A DNA stretch of 64,000 nt from Adineta vaga (Eukaryota; Rotifera): contig CP075492.1 of NCBI GenBank assembly GCA_021613535.1, positions 14,384,001 through 14,448,000 on the forward strand. Reading direction: 5' to 3'. This document shows, in pieces, positions 42,830 through 55,790 of the stretch (its first letter is position 1; each line of letters opens with the position of its first letter). Below the pieces are notes generated by a model. It saw only the letters and a list, made by a program, of their open reading frames with translations. It ran no database searches and was not told where the DNA came from. A program made the position numbers and the translations under genes.

Positions 42830-45800
42830 ATGTCTCAAATCTTTAAAATCGTACTCATCGGCGAAACAGGATCAGGTTTGTATTATTTTACACTAATGTA
42901 TGGACCTATTACATCCTTGCACTCCTATAAAAAAGTCTTTCCATGTCTAGTATTGTTTTTCACCTTGTTCGTCTTTTTGTTACACAATAGATTCTTCTGG
43001 ACATAAAAAAAAGATTGTTTGGAGTTGGAAATATTTATTTCATTTTTGATATCTTGTGATTTTTTCAGAAAAGATAGCCGTCATGGGTTGAGAACAGTTG
43101 CTCGTCGGACAGCTGAACGCGGACATTTGAGGAGTGGGTGTGGGTGTGGGTGTGGGTGAGGGTCTGAAATGAAACAGAAAGATCCATACTCTCACTCAAA
43201 ACACATTGGACACTAATTGTTTATGTAAATTTGTTTTTGTTTCCTAGTTCACTTAGTTTTAATTGTCAATAAATAACACCTTTCTCTCATTTATTTAATT
43301 TAACTCAAAACGGTTGTTGGCGAGCAAATGTCCGTTTCCCAGTCGTCATGTGCTGAATCGATAGTTTCTCCATTAGCATAGTTCAACATTACTACAATGT
43401 TCTTGGTATATTGAGTGAAAATAAAGTAGCTGTGCGACAGTACGAATGAGTCTCATATCTATCACATGTATATAGAAGGTATATTATTGATCCAATCTGT
43501 TAATGTTATACATTGTACAGTACTTATCTCTTTGCACACTTGACTTTCGAAACACATTTTACATTATTCTGTATACATTTTAAATGCAACTGACTATAAA
43601 TCAGCTATCGTTGAAAGATTATTCCGTTAACCCATATAGTTTAGTCTCATTCGCTCACATTTACATTCGATAAATGAAAAATTAGATATTTAAACGCTGG
43701 AATTAGTAATTAGTTTTGAATGAGTGAGAAATCGGCTATTGTATATGATATTAATCAGAAATCTATCTCATTAAATTTGGTCATTCTTAAAATAGTACTG
43801 CAGTTACAGCTTACAGTGTGATAAAAAGTAATTTTGTTTACATACTCTTCAGTTTAGGAAATATCTACAAATTATAAATGATGTTTATTATAGGCAAGAG
43901 TACATTTATCAACTATTTGTGCAATCTATTTGAAAATGGTAGCTTGAGAAAGCCGCATATTGTCGTACCAAATGAGTTCTATGAAGCGACCACAAACGTT
44001 AGCAATAGTGAAAATAACGTTAACGACCGAACTACCAGTAAAACAACGGAATGCAAACATTATGAATTTAAGAATAACATCGGCACTTTTGATTTTTTGG
44101 ACACTCCAGGTATAAGTGATACTGGAGGTTATTTGAAAGACAATGAGAATGTTGACAAAATTTTTTCTGAAATTCGACGAATGGAAGAGGTAAATGCATT
44201 AATACTTATCATGAATGGTACTTACCATCGACTTACGCAAAACATTTCTAACGTCCTTGAGCGATTTCGGAATAGCATTCCAGATATCTTTACAAAAAAT
44301 ATGATCGTAATACTAACAAATTGCGAAGGGTACTCTGTTAATTTTCGTCCCGATTCTCAAGACTTTCTCAAGAACTGTCCTCGGTTTGTCATGCAAAACT
44401 CTGCGTTCTCATGTGCAAAAGGAGAGCTGTCAGAAGAGGAAAAGAGTGATCTGAAAAAATCATGGAAAGAGTCAATGAAGACTCTCGGAAAAATTATTGA
44501 CCATCTTGGTAAAGTCGCGCCTTTGTCTATCGACAGTTTTCGTCTGTTGAACGACGAACGTAATAGAATGAAAGATTTGCTGCACGAATATCGTTTAACT
44601 ATTTTGGAACTACACAATGTGCATAATAATCTTTTGTCTATGGAAAATATCTCGGCAGCGTGTGCACAGGAACAGAACAAATTTCAAAACTACTGTGCCA
44701 CTAACACAGTTGGATGTTGGGAATATACTGCTACTGATTACCACAATACATTGTGCGAGAAATGTAATATGGTGTGCCATGAAAAATGTACATTAGAAGA
44801 AACGCATGAGATGGGTGCAAACGAATTGCGTTTTTGCTGTGTTTTTCCGAACAGAAATTGGTGTGTTCAGTGTCAGTGCCATCTAAGTCATCACTATCAT
44901 GCAAGAAAATTAATTCACTACACGGAGCGATCAATGAGTTATATCATCAATAGCATATATGCGAAGTTCGAAAATGCCAAAAAGAACAAAGAGCATTTTA
45001 ATCGTCAATGCAGCAGTATTCAAGAAACGAAATCATTTCTTGAGGTTGCTTTGCAAAATCAATGTGAAGAAATCGAAACTGCTTGTCGAACTATCAGAAA
45101 AACGTGCTCAGGATATAATGTTGCCGAGGATTTATCAACGTTTATTACGCAATTAGGAATAGACTGTGCCGCTATTTTGTCTTCACCGATTACGCGATCG
45201 ATGGTCGATAATTTGATCAAACGACTAATAACACTCTGTGAAGAGCTGAAACCATCTGACCGATCACTGATTACACTTCAACGGACAAAAAGTTTGATTT
45301 TAAGTTCCAAAGAAGATTCACTAGCCAAAAGGAACCTTCAAAGGAGCAAGAGTCACATTTCAGACGAGGAACATGAACAAGGCCATAACCTGTTTGATGC
45401 TGGCGGTAAACATGAAAACAAGTCATTGGCATATATAGGCACACATGACAAAGAATTAGAAGATAAAAATCCCGAAAACAATAATATCCCAGTTTTAACT
45501 AACGATTGTGAACGATGCTCAGGTATGGTAGAAAATGATGTTGCAACTTTGACCAATGACATGAATCATAAGTTTCACAATGAAGAGAACGATACTACAT
45601 TCTCAGAATCATCTGGAAATGAGCTATTCGCTAATACTGGTAGATCAGCAGCTTCCTGTGCGTATCCTGAAGATGAATCGACGACACCTGGAAGTTCAGT
45701 GATACCTATACAGCAATACACAACACAAGACATTATGAAATTACTTTGTCAATGTGATATCAGTGCTGAACGAGAGATCGACAATGAACTTCGCAATCGT

Positions 45801-46040
45801 TGTGATGGTGAGTCTGTTGGATTTCTCTCGCGTACTCAGCTCTATGTTTTCGGCGAAAAATATGCTCAATATCAACAAATGAAAACTGATGAACTGAGTC
45901 GGGCTCAACGTCAACTGAAACGTGACGTACAAAGGGTAACCAACAAAGATTCACGTCAAATCCAGAAACTATCATCTGATCTCTTACTTACATTAGCAGC
46001 GATCGATATTATCTTGGAGAAGCGTGATGATGCTATGTGA
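42830..46040 (+). CDS. P-loop GTPase (AIG1-like) with Cys/His-rich module, copy 1
   Basis: Exon 42830-42875 carries the start and part of the P-loop; exon 43894-46040 carries the rest, after a 1018-nt phase-1 intron. The product has 730 residues. The G1 motif is GETGSGKST (11-19), G3 is DTPGISDT (85-92) and the G4-like segment is VILTNCEG. Together these resemble AIG1/GIMAP and septin-type GTPases. Residues 285-352 form a Cys/His module (TLCEKCNMVCHEKC, CCVFPNRNWCVQCQCHLSHHYHAR), likely zinc-binding. Coiled-coil-like helices follow, then a Ser/Asn-rich disordered region. A C-terminal motif (IMKLLCQCDISAEREIDNELRNRCDG) recurs in the neighbour. The likely role is a nucleotide-dependent scaffold, possibly defence-related by analogy with GIMAPs; that is inference. 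The splitting of the P-loop by an intron is confirmed by the intact P-loop in copy 2. Confidence 0.8.
43134..43162 (+). repeat. interstitial TGTGGG array
   Basis: Four consecutive GTGGGT/TGTGGG units followed by TGAGGG, inside the long intron of the first GTPase gene. The unit equals the telomeric repeat reported for bdelloid rotifers. About 190 bases downstream a short inverted copy of CGGACATTTG (43120 and 43328) suggests an inserted, decayed element. Confidence 0.75.
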
Positions 46041-46504
46041 TTCTGTTTTGTATACATATACACATGTATTTGCATAGAATTTTCAGAAAGCCATAAAATT
46101 GCTGAAATAGTTGCGATTGTATTTTGCACCGTTCTTTACTCTACTTTTATTGTCTGCAACGCATTACCATTTACTTTTGCTAATCACGTATGAAACCTTC
46201 TTTTTAGATAAAAACTTCTGTTAATACCATTGATACGACAGCTCTACTCAATTGGGGATAAAATTTCGAATACACAATCGATAATTTTATAGAGCAGTGC
46301 GGAAGTGAGTATCACTATTATACAAAGAACATGTCTTAATTTTCTATAATTTCATATTATATAAAAAAAGACGCGAATATATCCTAATTATATCTAGCAA
46401 TGTAGTTCACAGAAGCTGAAAATGAATGGGTGGGCGTCGTTACTGTCTTTAACTACACCTTTATCCTCTAGATATATTTTAACAGATTTTCTCTTGTAGG
46501 ACAC
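46041..46504. other. intergenic spacer of the GTPase pair
   Basis: 463 bases between the two tandem genes. No TATA motif at a typical distance and no exon was recognised. Confidence 0.4.
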
Positions 46505-49500
46505 ATGAGTTTGATAGATGCTGTGAAAAACGGTGGAAAAGTCCTTCTTGGTAAATTCAACAAGTTAACGACGAATGATGAGCCCAGAAAAATTAATATT
46601 CAAACAGATGATGTGGCGAAACTGCTTATCATTGGTGAAACAGGTTGTGGAAAATCGACCTTCATTAATTATCTGGTTAATTACTTTCGTGGAGGTAGTC
46701 TGAAAAATTTACGCGTGGCGATTCCTTCGGTATATCGACTGTGCGTAACTGAAGAGTTTGGTCACACGGAAAATGCGATGCATGATACTACAAAATCACA
46801 GACGGATGCCTGTCATCAATATGCTTTTGAAGATCCAAAAACTAAAAAAGCTTATCTGTTCCTTGATACTCCTGGTCTCAGTGACACACGTGGCGCTGAA
46901 CAAGACGATATTAATATCTTCAAAATTATTGATGCTGTTGAGAGTTTGGGCGGTCTAACTACTGTCATTATCGTTGTAAATGGTACAACACCACGCATAA
47001 CTTTAAATTCACAGAACGTTATTACTCGTTTACGTGGTAACTTACCAGATTCTGTTATGGAATCAGTAATTGTGGTTTTAACCAACGCAAAACGACATGC
47101 TTCAAACTTTAAAATTCAGGCACTGGGCTTAACGGGCGATGTGTATCCATTTTATTTTCAAAATTCGGCGTTTTCAAAGCCGGAAAATGAATGGGATTCT
47201 GAGTCACTACCTCAACTTGAGAGAGATTGGAGAGAATCGATGAATAATATTAAAAGAATGCTGTTAGAGATTGACAAACTTGCAACAAAATCTGTAAGTG
47301 CATTTACCGAAATGAAAGCAATACGCAATGAAATCATGGCATTGATGCATAAAATAAAAATGGAAGTGATTGATATTCAGAAGATGCAAGATGAGATTGC
47401 TGCCTTTGAATCTGCTGTACAAAAATATGGCTCTGATGCACTAACTTTTGAGGATTTCACGAAAGAAATAATACAAGAGCACAAGCAACATGTACCTGCT
47501 GATTATCATAGTACTCTATGTACTGTATGCGACTTTGTCTGTCACGATGGCTGTGCACTTCAAGAAACAGTAACACTTGGAGATCAAATTTTTGTAGGCT
47601 GCTGGGCGATGGACAACGGTTTTTGTCAACAATGTCCTGGAATCGTCGTTGATGGGCAAGTGACAAGATGTTCATTCAAAAAACACTATCATGCTCGAAA
47701 AACAATTAAAATATCAAAAACTTCGAACAAACGGATTTTACATGAAATCAAGGCTCAGTACGAACAGGCAGCCCAGAATAAAACTGAATTTGAAGGAAAG
47801 TTAACTTCGGCAACTCAAGCAAAAACACTACTAGCAAAAGCTCTTGAGGAAAAATATATTGAGTTGCAAGAAAAATGTAAACAATTACGAGCACTCTGTC
47901 ATGGATTCGATATTGTAGAAGAACTACGGTCTTTAATCGCTCAACTGCAAGCAAGTCATCTTCAACTACATGATATTGAAGCCAAACAGCAATCAGAAAA
48001 GATGATAAGAGGTCTCACCGAGTTCTGTCAAATGATCGGCAATGAACAATGCTCAGATCGAACATTGCCCCCGATGAGACTGATAGACAATTATCAATCA
48101 GGGCAACAGCAACAAACAGAACCAGCAACATCTACAACACCGCTTCCATCGAATATTTCTATATGGGAAAGTCGAGCGCAGAAGAATCAAAATCAGAAAG
48201 GTGATTCAAAAAGAAAGAAACAAACTAGCGTAGAATCAACGCATCAGTCGAATAGTGACGACACGTCGGATACTTCGTTATCAAGTGATGAAAGTAGTAC
48301 TGATGAAGCTAAAGTTACGAAGAGAAAGAGTAAAAGTAATAAGGAAAAAAAGATTAAAGAAAAGAATCGTACACTCACGAGTGGACGAACAAAAACTGAC
48401 AAAAACATTGGTTCGGAAGAAAGTGAAAACGATCATAAAACATCTTTTAAAAAAGAGCGTTTTCCAGAAACTGCGCTTCTTTGTTCAATGAATACACACG
48501 AACTTATTGGTCTGTATTCAACCTGTACAAATGTCAATGAAAAAAATTTAATTATAGAAGAACTGAGAAAACGAGCAGAAGGTCGCTCATCTCAAGCACC
48601 CTATGATAAAATTCAATTTGCTAATATTTATAGAGAATATTCATCGTACGACTTACCACAACTTCGTCAACGATACGATCAAATGCAACAGAAAATTAAC
48701 GAAACTATTGAGCAAGATATTCTTCACATTATACGAGTGAATCCAAAACTTTTAACAGAAATATCTGTCATCTACCTATTAATACATCCAACAAATGATG
48801 ATCAATTTCATTCACATCCGCAACAATTACCTTACCATCCACATGAGTATTACACAAACCAATCACGATTTCTCAACACAAATTATTCTTCAAATACCCA
48901 TCCCCAATTACACTACCCTTATCATTCTCAACCACAGCCCTTCAACTATGAGAATCAGAGACGTAAGTATAGAACATATGATAAATTCTCTATCAAGTTA
49001 TAATTACATGTATGTCGACGAAATCTATGATAAAATACGATGTTCTGTAGTAAGTGTTTAGATCAAGTCATAGATTGATTGTTTATATCCTAGTTTTATA
49101 GCATTTGTCAAGTGAATAGCGAGAAGCGAATTGAATAGGTATTTCATAATAAAATTCATGAACTGACAAAGAACTAGTTTTCTGCATCATTCAGTAAGAG
49201 CGTAAATCTATTTTTCGAAAGCAGTTTTGTTCTATCGTTCATGCATTTTGTTATCGAAGATTACTCGACTTAGTCACGAATGGTTAAGGAGATAAACCAA
49301 CAGAAGTGGTGAGACAAACAATTATAATTTCCTTTATTTGAAGTTGCAATTCGTTGCACATAATAGTTTCTCTTGGATGATCTTTTATTTTAAAGATATC
49401 TTGAAACATGTTCGCACCATTCGGTAGCCTTAGTTTTGTCATGTATTGTCTATGAAACAAAAATAAATGAAACTAGTTTTCAAAGACAAGAAGTTGCTTG

Positions 49501-50239
49501 AATTGGAGAACGTTCTGTTTACAATAGTTTTAGATTGACGAATACTGTATATATACGTAATTCAGTCACTCGAATAAATCACAAAAATTAGAAACGTGAT
49601 TATCTCAATTTTTAACGGTTATAAGACTATGTCAGGTTTTCATCTAGAGATTCCACAGTGGCAAACACATGGTCACTCTACAATGCCCGTGCCATACGGT
49701 TATAACCCATATGTACAGTGTCAAAATGAATTTCATCAAAATACGACTAATATTGGAACTCCAACACATCATATGAACCAGATGGTTCTTCAACAAATGT
49801 CTCAACTTACAATTCAAATGCCTATCAAGAGCAGCCACCACCCTATTCGAATGTTGTTTGTGATCAACAGGCTGCTACGTCATATCAACAACCATTAAAT
49901 ATGTCGACGCCTTCACTTTCAACATTAATGCATGAACCAAGAGCTTATTGTGACGGCCGTGATCCTTTTGAATCAAGACAAAACATGCCCACTTACGGTT
50001 CCCAATCTCAACTAAATGATCTTCTTAATTCACCAATTACGCGTCGTATCCTAGATGCCCCAGTAAATACAGGCGATATGAGAGGGCATCACACTGGTCA
50101 AACTTTCGAAAGTCTTTCCAATGCAACACTTGATAACTTACTTCGATGGCGGGACGAAGCTCGAAGTTTAAATCAAACAGATCGCGAGAATACCATCACT
50201 GAAGAAATTTTTCGTCGATTAAACACAAATAAATCTTGA
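46505..50239 (+). CDS. P-loop GTPase (AIG1-like) with Cys/His-rich module, copy 2
   Basis: Exon 46505-48962 encodes 819 residues and ends at a perfect donor (GTAAGTATAG). A second exon, 49636-50239, is in phase after a 673-nt intron. Without splicing the first exon would end at 49003. G1 is GETGCGKST (44-52), G3 DTPGLSDT (121-128), G4-like VVLTNAKR. The Cys/His module at 335-397 (TLCTVCDFVCHDGC, GFCQQCPG, KKHYHARK) matches copy 1. A coiled coil, a Lys/Ser-rich region and a His/Pro/Gln/Tyr-rich tail follow. Two copies of the motif shared with copy 1 are seen (ELIGLYSTCTNVNEKNLIIE and DNLLRWRDEARSLNQTDREN). The second exon has a frame break near 49767, in a CACA run, so the last 155 residues need one base change or are lost. 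It is a tandem duplicate of the gene at 42830. Confidence 0.7.
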
Positions 50240-51035
50240 TTATCTATTCCTTAGCTGACACATTCGATTAACAGACATTTTATTGTTTGAACTTTCGTTT
50301 TCGGTAAATAATAAATTCGAAACTATCAAATAGTTATTGACTATAATTGTGGAATACAACACGAATATGAACAATGTAACTTACATTTGAATAAGATCTG
50401 CATATATTTTATATTAACCCTTTCACAATCTTAATTACATGTTTATGGCGAGTCGGATTGCATCATATTTATTCTAATATGTAACCAAATTCTTCGGAAA
50501 GGTTGTCGCTTTCCTAAGTTGTTCATTTTGATGAATTAGAACTACTCATCCCTATCTAGAATCTTTGACCGATCGATTATAAAGTATAATTCTCGTACTG
50601 TAAACTTTTACAAAAACAAAATTATATAATAGTCATTTCATTGATTGAACACTTTCTCCACGATTCTCTTAATAGAATAAGAAAGATATGATTGGAATGA
50701 ATGTTTTATGAATAAATATGTTTATTTAAAAGAGAACAAATGAAAGATTTCTTTGAGTAGTAAGGCAATAGATTTTAGAAATATCGAAAACAAAATTCAC
50801 AATGATTATGATCTTTCGAAAAGATGTAATTGAAAACTTAATGTTCATCATAAATATAATCATACGAACACATTCTCAGTGTATGAAAAATAGCATAAAA
50901 TATAATAAGATCTTCAGAATAAAAGGAATGCTATAAGAGAAATAAACTTAATTTTTTTATTAGAGATATGAAGATACAAACGAACTTGAACAACAATAAA
51001 ATTTAAACTACGACATAGACTTTTTCTATCACTGT
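50240..51035. other. non-coding stretch
   Basis: AT-rich spacer between the convergent GTPase copy 2 and the GPCR at 51036. Nothing else supportable. Confidence 0.5.
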
Positions 51036-52076
51036 TCAGTGCAAAACGTTTTTCATGTCTTTTTCATCCAATTTGATTTCTTCGCGATTCAAAAGTTCTA
51101 TCCTTTCTCCATCACCTGATGTGAGTGGTTGAGTAGTTGTATTCATAATATCTGCTAAACTACTCAAACTTCGTTTTGTTTTCTTCCGTTGTCTTTTCAA
51201 ACAATATACAGATTCTGATATAGCATTCCTAATCGAAGGTGTCTGTAAAATTGTGATGATATGAATAAAACTCATTCCAATCGCGATAAATAAATAACTA
51301 AGACGATAAGTAAGAAAATGTGTTCGATATTGATTTGCTATTGTTTGAAAGAAAAGTATTAGATAGGCAATACCTAAAAACATTAATGAAAATGTTGGTA
51401 AAATCATACGTTTAAGCATTGTAATATTTCGATCTATAGTTCGTCGACGTCTAATAGTGGCAGAAGTTGTTTGTCTAGCATAGATATAAATCCAAGTATA
51501 GATACTAATAAAAACCGCTATAAATACTCCATATACGGCGACTGCAATATAAGTAACTGAAAGAGGTTTCGTAAATGGAATTGGACAGAAAAATTCACTT
51601 GGTATGTAGACGAATGATTGTGAATATAACATTGGATAGATGAGTAGAAAGGAAAATATCCATTGAAAGACACATAAACAGATAAATGTCATGTAACTAG
51701 ATTGTTTTCGATAAAAAATGACTTGTAAAAGTCGATAATAAGCTTGAAGACAATAACTAGTGTAGAGCAAAGAGAATCCAGTAAAGAGAAAATAGGAACG
51801 AATTGGACAGAAAATCTTTTGATCCTTAATACTTTCTATGGTAGTATTGGACGAAAAGTCATGCGAGATAATGTAACCATAGATAATAAGATTACTAAAA
51901 CAAAGTTCGATCGTACAAGCACATGTATTAGCAAGTAAAAGATTTGTAATAATATGTTGACGAGTGAATTTACGAACAATAATGATTAAAATAAGACATG
52001 AAGTAAAAATTCCACTAAGCAATGAGACTATACCAATAAGATCAAGAAGAATAAAAAGATTACGATGGGATGACAT
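51036..52076 (-). CDS. rhodopsin-like G protein-coupled receptor
   Basis: A single exon encodes 346 residues. Seven hydrophobic segments are clear: LDLIGIVSLLSGIFTSCLIL, ITNLLLANTCACTIELCFSN, YFLFTGFSLLYTSYCLQAYY (ending YYRLLQ in place of DRY), FICLCVFQWIFSFLLIYPML, YIAVAVYGVFIAVFISIYTW, ILPTFSLMFLGIAYLILFFQ and LSYLFIAIGMSFIHIITILQ. Cysteines in FCPIRSY before TM3 and FFCPIPF in loop 2 can pair. The cytoplasmic tail (about 55 residues) is basic, then Ser/Thr- and Glu-rich, suitable for regulation by phosphorylation. It belongs to the orphan bdelloid GPCR expansions. No frame breaks. Confidence 0.85.
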   Translation of the reverse strand: MSSHRNLFILLDLIGIVSLLSGIFTSCLILIIIVRKFTRQHIITNLLLANTCACTIELCFSNLIIYGYIISHDFSSNTTIESIKDQKIFCPIRSYFLFTGFSLLYTSYCLQAYYRLLQVIFYRKQSSYMTFICLCVFQWIFSFLLIYPMLYSQSFVYIPSEFFCPIPFTKPLSVTYIAVAVYGVFIAVFISIYTWIYIYARQTTSATIRRRRTIDRNITMLKRMILPTFSLMFLGIAYLILFFQTIANQYRTHFLTYRLSYLFIAIGMSFIHIITILQTPSIRNAISESVYCLKRQRKKTKRSLSSLADIMNTTTQPLTSGDGERIELLNREEIKLDEKDMKNVLH

Positions 52077-52588
52077 AATTCTAGAATAGATAATCTTCTG
52101 AAATAGTTCATAAGTTTTCTTTTTTCAATGGATCGTAAACAGTCATCGTTCCACAAGAAACTGGAGAGATTTGTTTTACATCCTCATCTACTTGGCTATT
52201 TCATAGAAATGAAAAATATAACTAATAATTCTTGTTCATAAGTTTTATGAATTTGAGTTCGCATCAATTGTATATTCAAAATCTTTGATGAGCATGACTA
52301 GAGTATAATCGTATATATTCTTTTATTCAATCTGAAATGAAAAGAATACATAATAATAGTAATCCGTATTCATGTCATTCATATAGTAACATCAATAAGG
52401 AAGAAAAAACGGCACCTTCTTTTCTCGCAATGATACTATCTGCTTTTTGTCTTTCATTCTCTTAAAAGATGTTTTTATGTCAATACATCACATGAGAACA
52501 TATAAATGAAAATCTTACACTGACACTTTCATAGATTAAAGTATTCTAAAAAAAATTGAATGTATACTAAGAGAACTATTCAACAAGT
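52077..52588. other. non-coding stretch
   Basis: Promoter side of the GPCR at 51036 and downstream side of the ART-TPR gene. No exon seen. Confidence 0.45.
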
Positions 52589-54578
52589 TTATGAATATTC
52601 AGTCAATCGACGAATATTTTCTTCTATTATTTTATAATAGGAATGTTCATTGGACACAAATTTTTCATACATATTCATTGCATGTTGATAATAATCTCGA
52701 GCCATAGATATTTGATTTTGTTTTTCATAACAAAGTCCAATATTATTTAAAGTTTTACCGATTTCAAGATGACCAGATGGATGACATTTTTTTTGTATAT
52801 CCAATGCTTTTTGATAATAATCAAGAGCTTGTATATGTTGTTCTTGATCGAAATGAACAACTCCGAGATTATTATAACTTTGAGCAATATCAACATGATC
52901 ATGTAAATAGTATTTTTGACGAATTTCTAATGCTTGTTGATAATAATCTAAAGCTACTGTATAGTTTCCTTGACATTTTAAATCATTACCAATATTATTA
53001 AGACTTGTAGCAATACTTGGATGAGCAGATTGATAAATTTTCTTTTTAATTTCTAATGCTTGTTGATGATAATTAAGAGCATCCTCATACTTTCGTTGCA
53101 TGTACAAACTATTACCAATATTATTAAGACTTGAAGCAACACTTACTTCATCAGATGAACAAAATTTTAACTTCATTTTTAATGCTCGTTGATGATATTC
53201 AATAGCTTGATCATAAATACCTTGATCATTAAAAAGCAGACCGATATTATTGAAGACACAAGCTGAATCTTTAATTCGAGCGGGTATTTCTGTCATCATT
53301 ACATCATATGCACAATTATAATAGTATCGTGCTTCTTCCCATTGACCTTTCAAATGAAAAATTCGTCCAAGATTATGTTCAATCCATGCTATATCTTCAC
53401 CATTGGGATTTTGTAATAGTTGTTCAAAATATTTTTGTGATTGATCATATTTACCTAAATCACACATTAATTTTCCAAAAACAATCGTTGCACTTTGTTT
53501 TTCGGTTTCTTTTTGTGTTAACTGAATAAAATGTTTCGTTATTTGTTCTCCTTCATTAGATACTTTCATTCTTATGATTCGTAATGATTGTTCTTCTTAG
53601 TGCAAAACCATTTGCTTTTGAACGATTTCGACTTGTTGATAAATAGCCATTGGTTGAAATTAATTGACCTTGATTTTGTTTTAAACGATGAAATTCTTCT
53701 TTATCAAGATGAACTCCTCGATAAACAGTAAACATTTCTTCGTTGGATGATAAAAGTTTTTCATGTTCGTTTTCAAGATTTTTGGAAAGATCACCAACGA
53801 AAAAGCGAAATACATAAAGTAATTCAATATCTTCTGTTCGCAAGGCTTTATTAATTAATTTATACACAAAAGAATCTTTTGTATACCATCGAATGGCTTC
53901 TTCAGGTTGATATTCTTGTTCGAATTGATCAATTAATTTCAATTCTTTCGTATTTCCATGATAGTATTGTCGACATATTTCAATCATTTGTTGTTTTGAT
54001 TGTTGATTTCTTGGTAGACGATTAATGATATGATGAAAAAGTTGAAACCAAAGAAATTCAGTTGATTCTCTCGAAAGATCTCTTGTCGCTTTTTGTCGTT
54101 GATCAAAAAAACTAAATGTTTGGAGTTGTTTATCGATTAGATTCGTTTGACATTTTATTGCTTGGCATAAATCATTAATTTGAACATAAATACCATTGAT
54201 TTTTGAATATTCATCGATTAAATATTCATATCTCGATTTTTTCATACAGAAAATAAATATTGAATCAATTTGTCGAAGTGAAGCTACACGAGGTAAAAGT
54301 TGAGAAGCTTTTGATCCAGATGTAATTAATAAAATTGTTTCCTTTTCAACGGATTGAATAAATTTCACACATTCTTCTAAATCTGTATGAAAGATAACAT
54401 AATCATTGATACATCGAAGCATTTTTTGTGTTTCTAAAGTATCTTCACGTGATCCAATATTTGGATCAAACCAAAGTAATGTTGTACCTTCTTTATTTTC
54501 ATTGTGCACATTACAGGTTGAATTATTATTATTAGAAACATTTTGAGTGGATTTGTTAGACGAAACGAATTGTCCCAT
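52589..54578 (-). pseudogene. ADP-ribosyltransferase-TPR protein with catalytic-segment deletion
   Basis: The first frame, from the ATG at 54578 (MGQFVSSN, a plausible N-myristoylation site), runs to 53556. It holds the N-terminal part of a NAD:arginine ADP-ribosyltransferase domain: the R motif FTVYRGVHLD and the S motif STNGYLSTSRN. The expected C-terminal 60 or so residues with the E-x-E motif are missing. The frame ends soon after FALRRT. A second frame overlapping by 14 bases (53569-52589) begins with MKVSNEGEQ and carries about seven kinesin light chain-type TPRs (for example SVASSLNNIGNSLYMQRKYE). Intact bdelloid relatives join these parts in one protein. A deletion at the junction has removed the catalytic Glu and shifted frame. 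The TPR half could still be translated alone. An alternative start is 54704. Confidence 0.7.
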
Positions 54579-54785
54579 GTTCCTCTGAATGAATGTACGA
54601 TGATGACGTGACGAATATGTAAATAAGCATACAAAATAAAAAGGATTACAAATTTCCAACTTGGTTTGTTGCTTAGTAACATTTTTCATTCTTTTATTCA
54701 ACATTTGCACATATAAGAAAAAAATACATCTCCCTTTTTCTTTATGTCCTATAAGAATTCTTTGTTGATTACCCTCAGGAAATAG

Positions 54786-55428
54786 TTAGATCAAATTCCG
54801 ACGTCGTGAGAGAAGGTTCAGGCATTGTTGACGAAGACTATTTCGAAATAATTGACTTGTTAATGTATTAATATAATATAACCATCGAGCAACGTAACTA
54901 GACGTATAAAATATTATAAGTTGGTATGGATCGTTTGGCAATGGATTAAGATAAAGGATAACAAATAGTAGATTTAAAAATACCGTAAGGATAACCTGAA
55001 CTAAAACCATGCATAGTATAAGAGACCTATGACGATTATGTACAGTTCTTGGATTTGATTTTGTTTTTGATTAACACGATTTCAACGTCGTTTCATATTA
55101 TAGTAAATTAATAAACCAAATACACATAAGAAAAATAGAATAATAAGTCCATCAATAATGAGAAATATAGTTGACGAACCAAGTACAACTTGACGTTCAT
55201 AGTTCATTGCTATGGGAATTCATAAAACATCATAAGCAATTGGATAATGTAATGCAAGCATTGCCCATGGTAGAACTCGAAGTTGTTTTTGAAGAAATGT
55301 TATGATATTTAACCAAGCACCACATGTACCAATAACATAAAGAATGACAAGTACGTATCTATTGATTTCTTGTATAATTGACAATGCTCGAAATAGATCA
55401 TTGGTGGATGCACTGTTGAATTCGACAT
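54786..55428 (-). pseudogene. decayed, internally deleted GPCR
   Basis: A GPCR-like frame runs from near 55428 to 54786 with two in-frame TGA codons and a frame break right after the first ATG. TM1 is readable (YVLVILYVIGTCGAWLNIIT), then LPWAMLALHYPIAYD, after which about three helices are missing. A TM5-like segment (IFLIIDGLIILFFLCVFGLL), TM6 (LILCMVLVQVILTVFLNLLF) and TM7 (LIIFYTSSYVARWLYYINTL) follow. Single-base changes plus the deletion make it non-functional. Confidence 0.65.
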
Positions 55429-55436
55429 TACTTCGA

Positions 55437-55790
55437 TGTGAAATGAAACTAACTCTTCAATATCAAAAGAGAGAGTTTTTATGGTAATATAAGACCAGAA
55501 AAGTAATTAAAGAAAGAGAGATAGAGAGAGACCTACGGAAATAGAATCGGTTATATTTTCTAAGCAGGTTGATATTAATGAATAGTAACAGGAAAAAGAT
55601 TCTTTTTTTTTAATTATATAGATTATAATAGACTTATCTTTTCATCAAAAGATATTTGATTATTTCTCTCGAGTATCACATTACAAGTCTTGCTTTTTTC
55701 TATGAATTTATTAAACTATAAATAGACAACATCATTTGATAAAATGAAATTCTTATGTTTATGTTTATATTATACTCGATGCTCAATATG
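55437..55790. other. non-coding stretch
   Basis: AT-rich spacer with a GAGA-rich patch near 55520. No gene seen. Confidence 0.4.
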
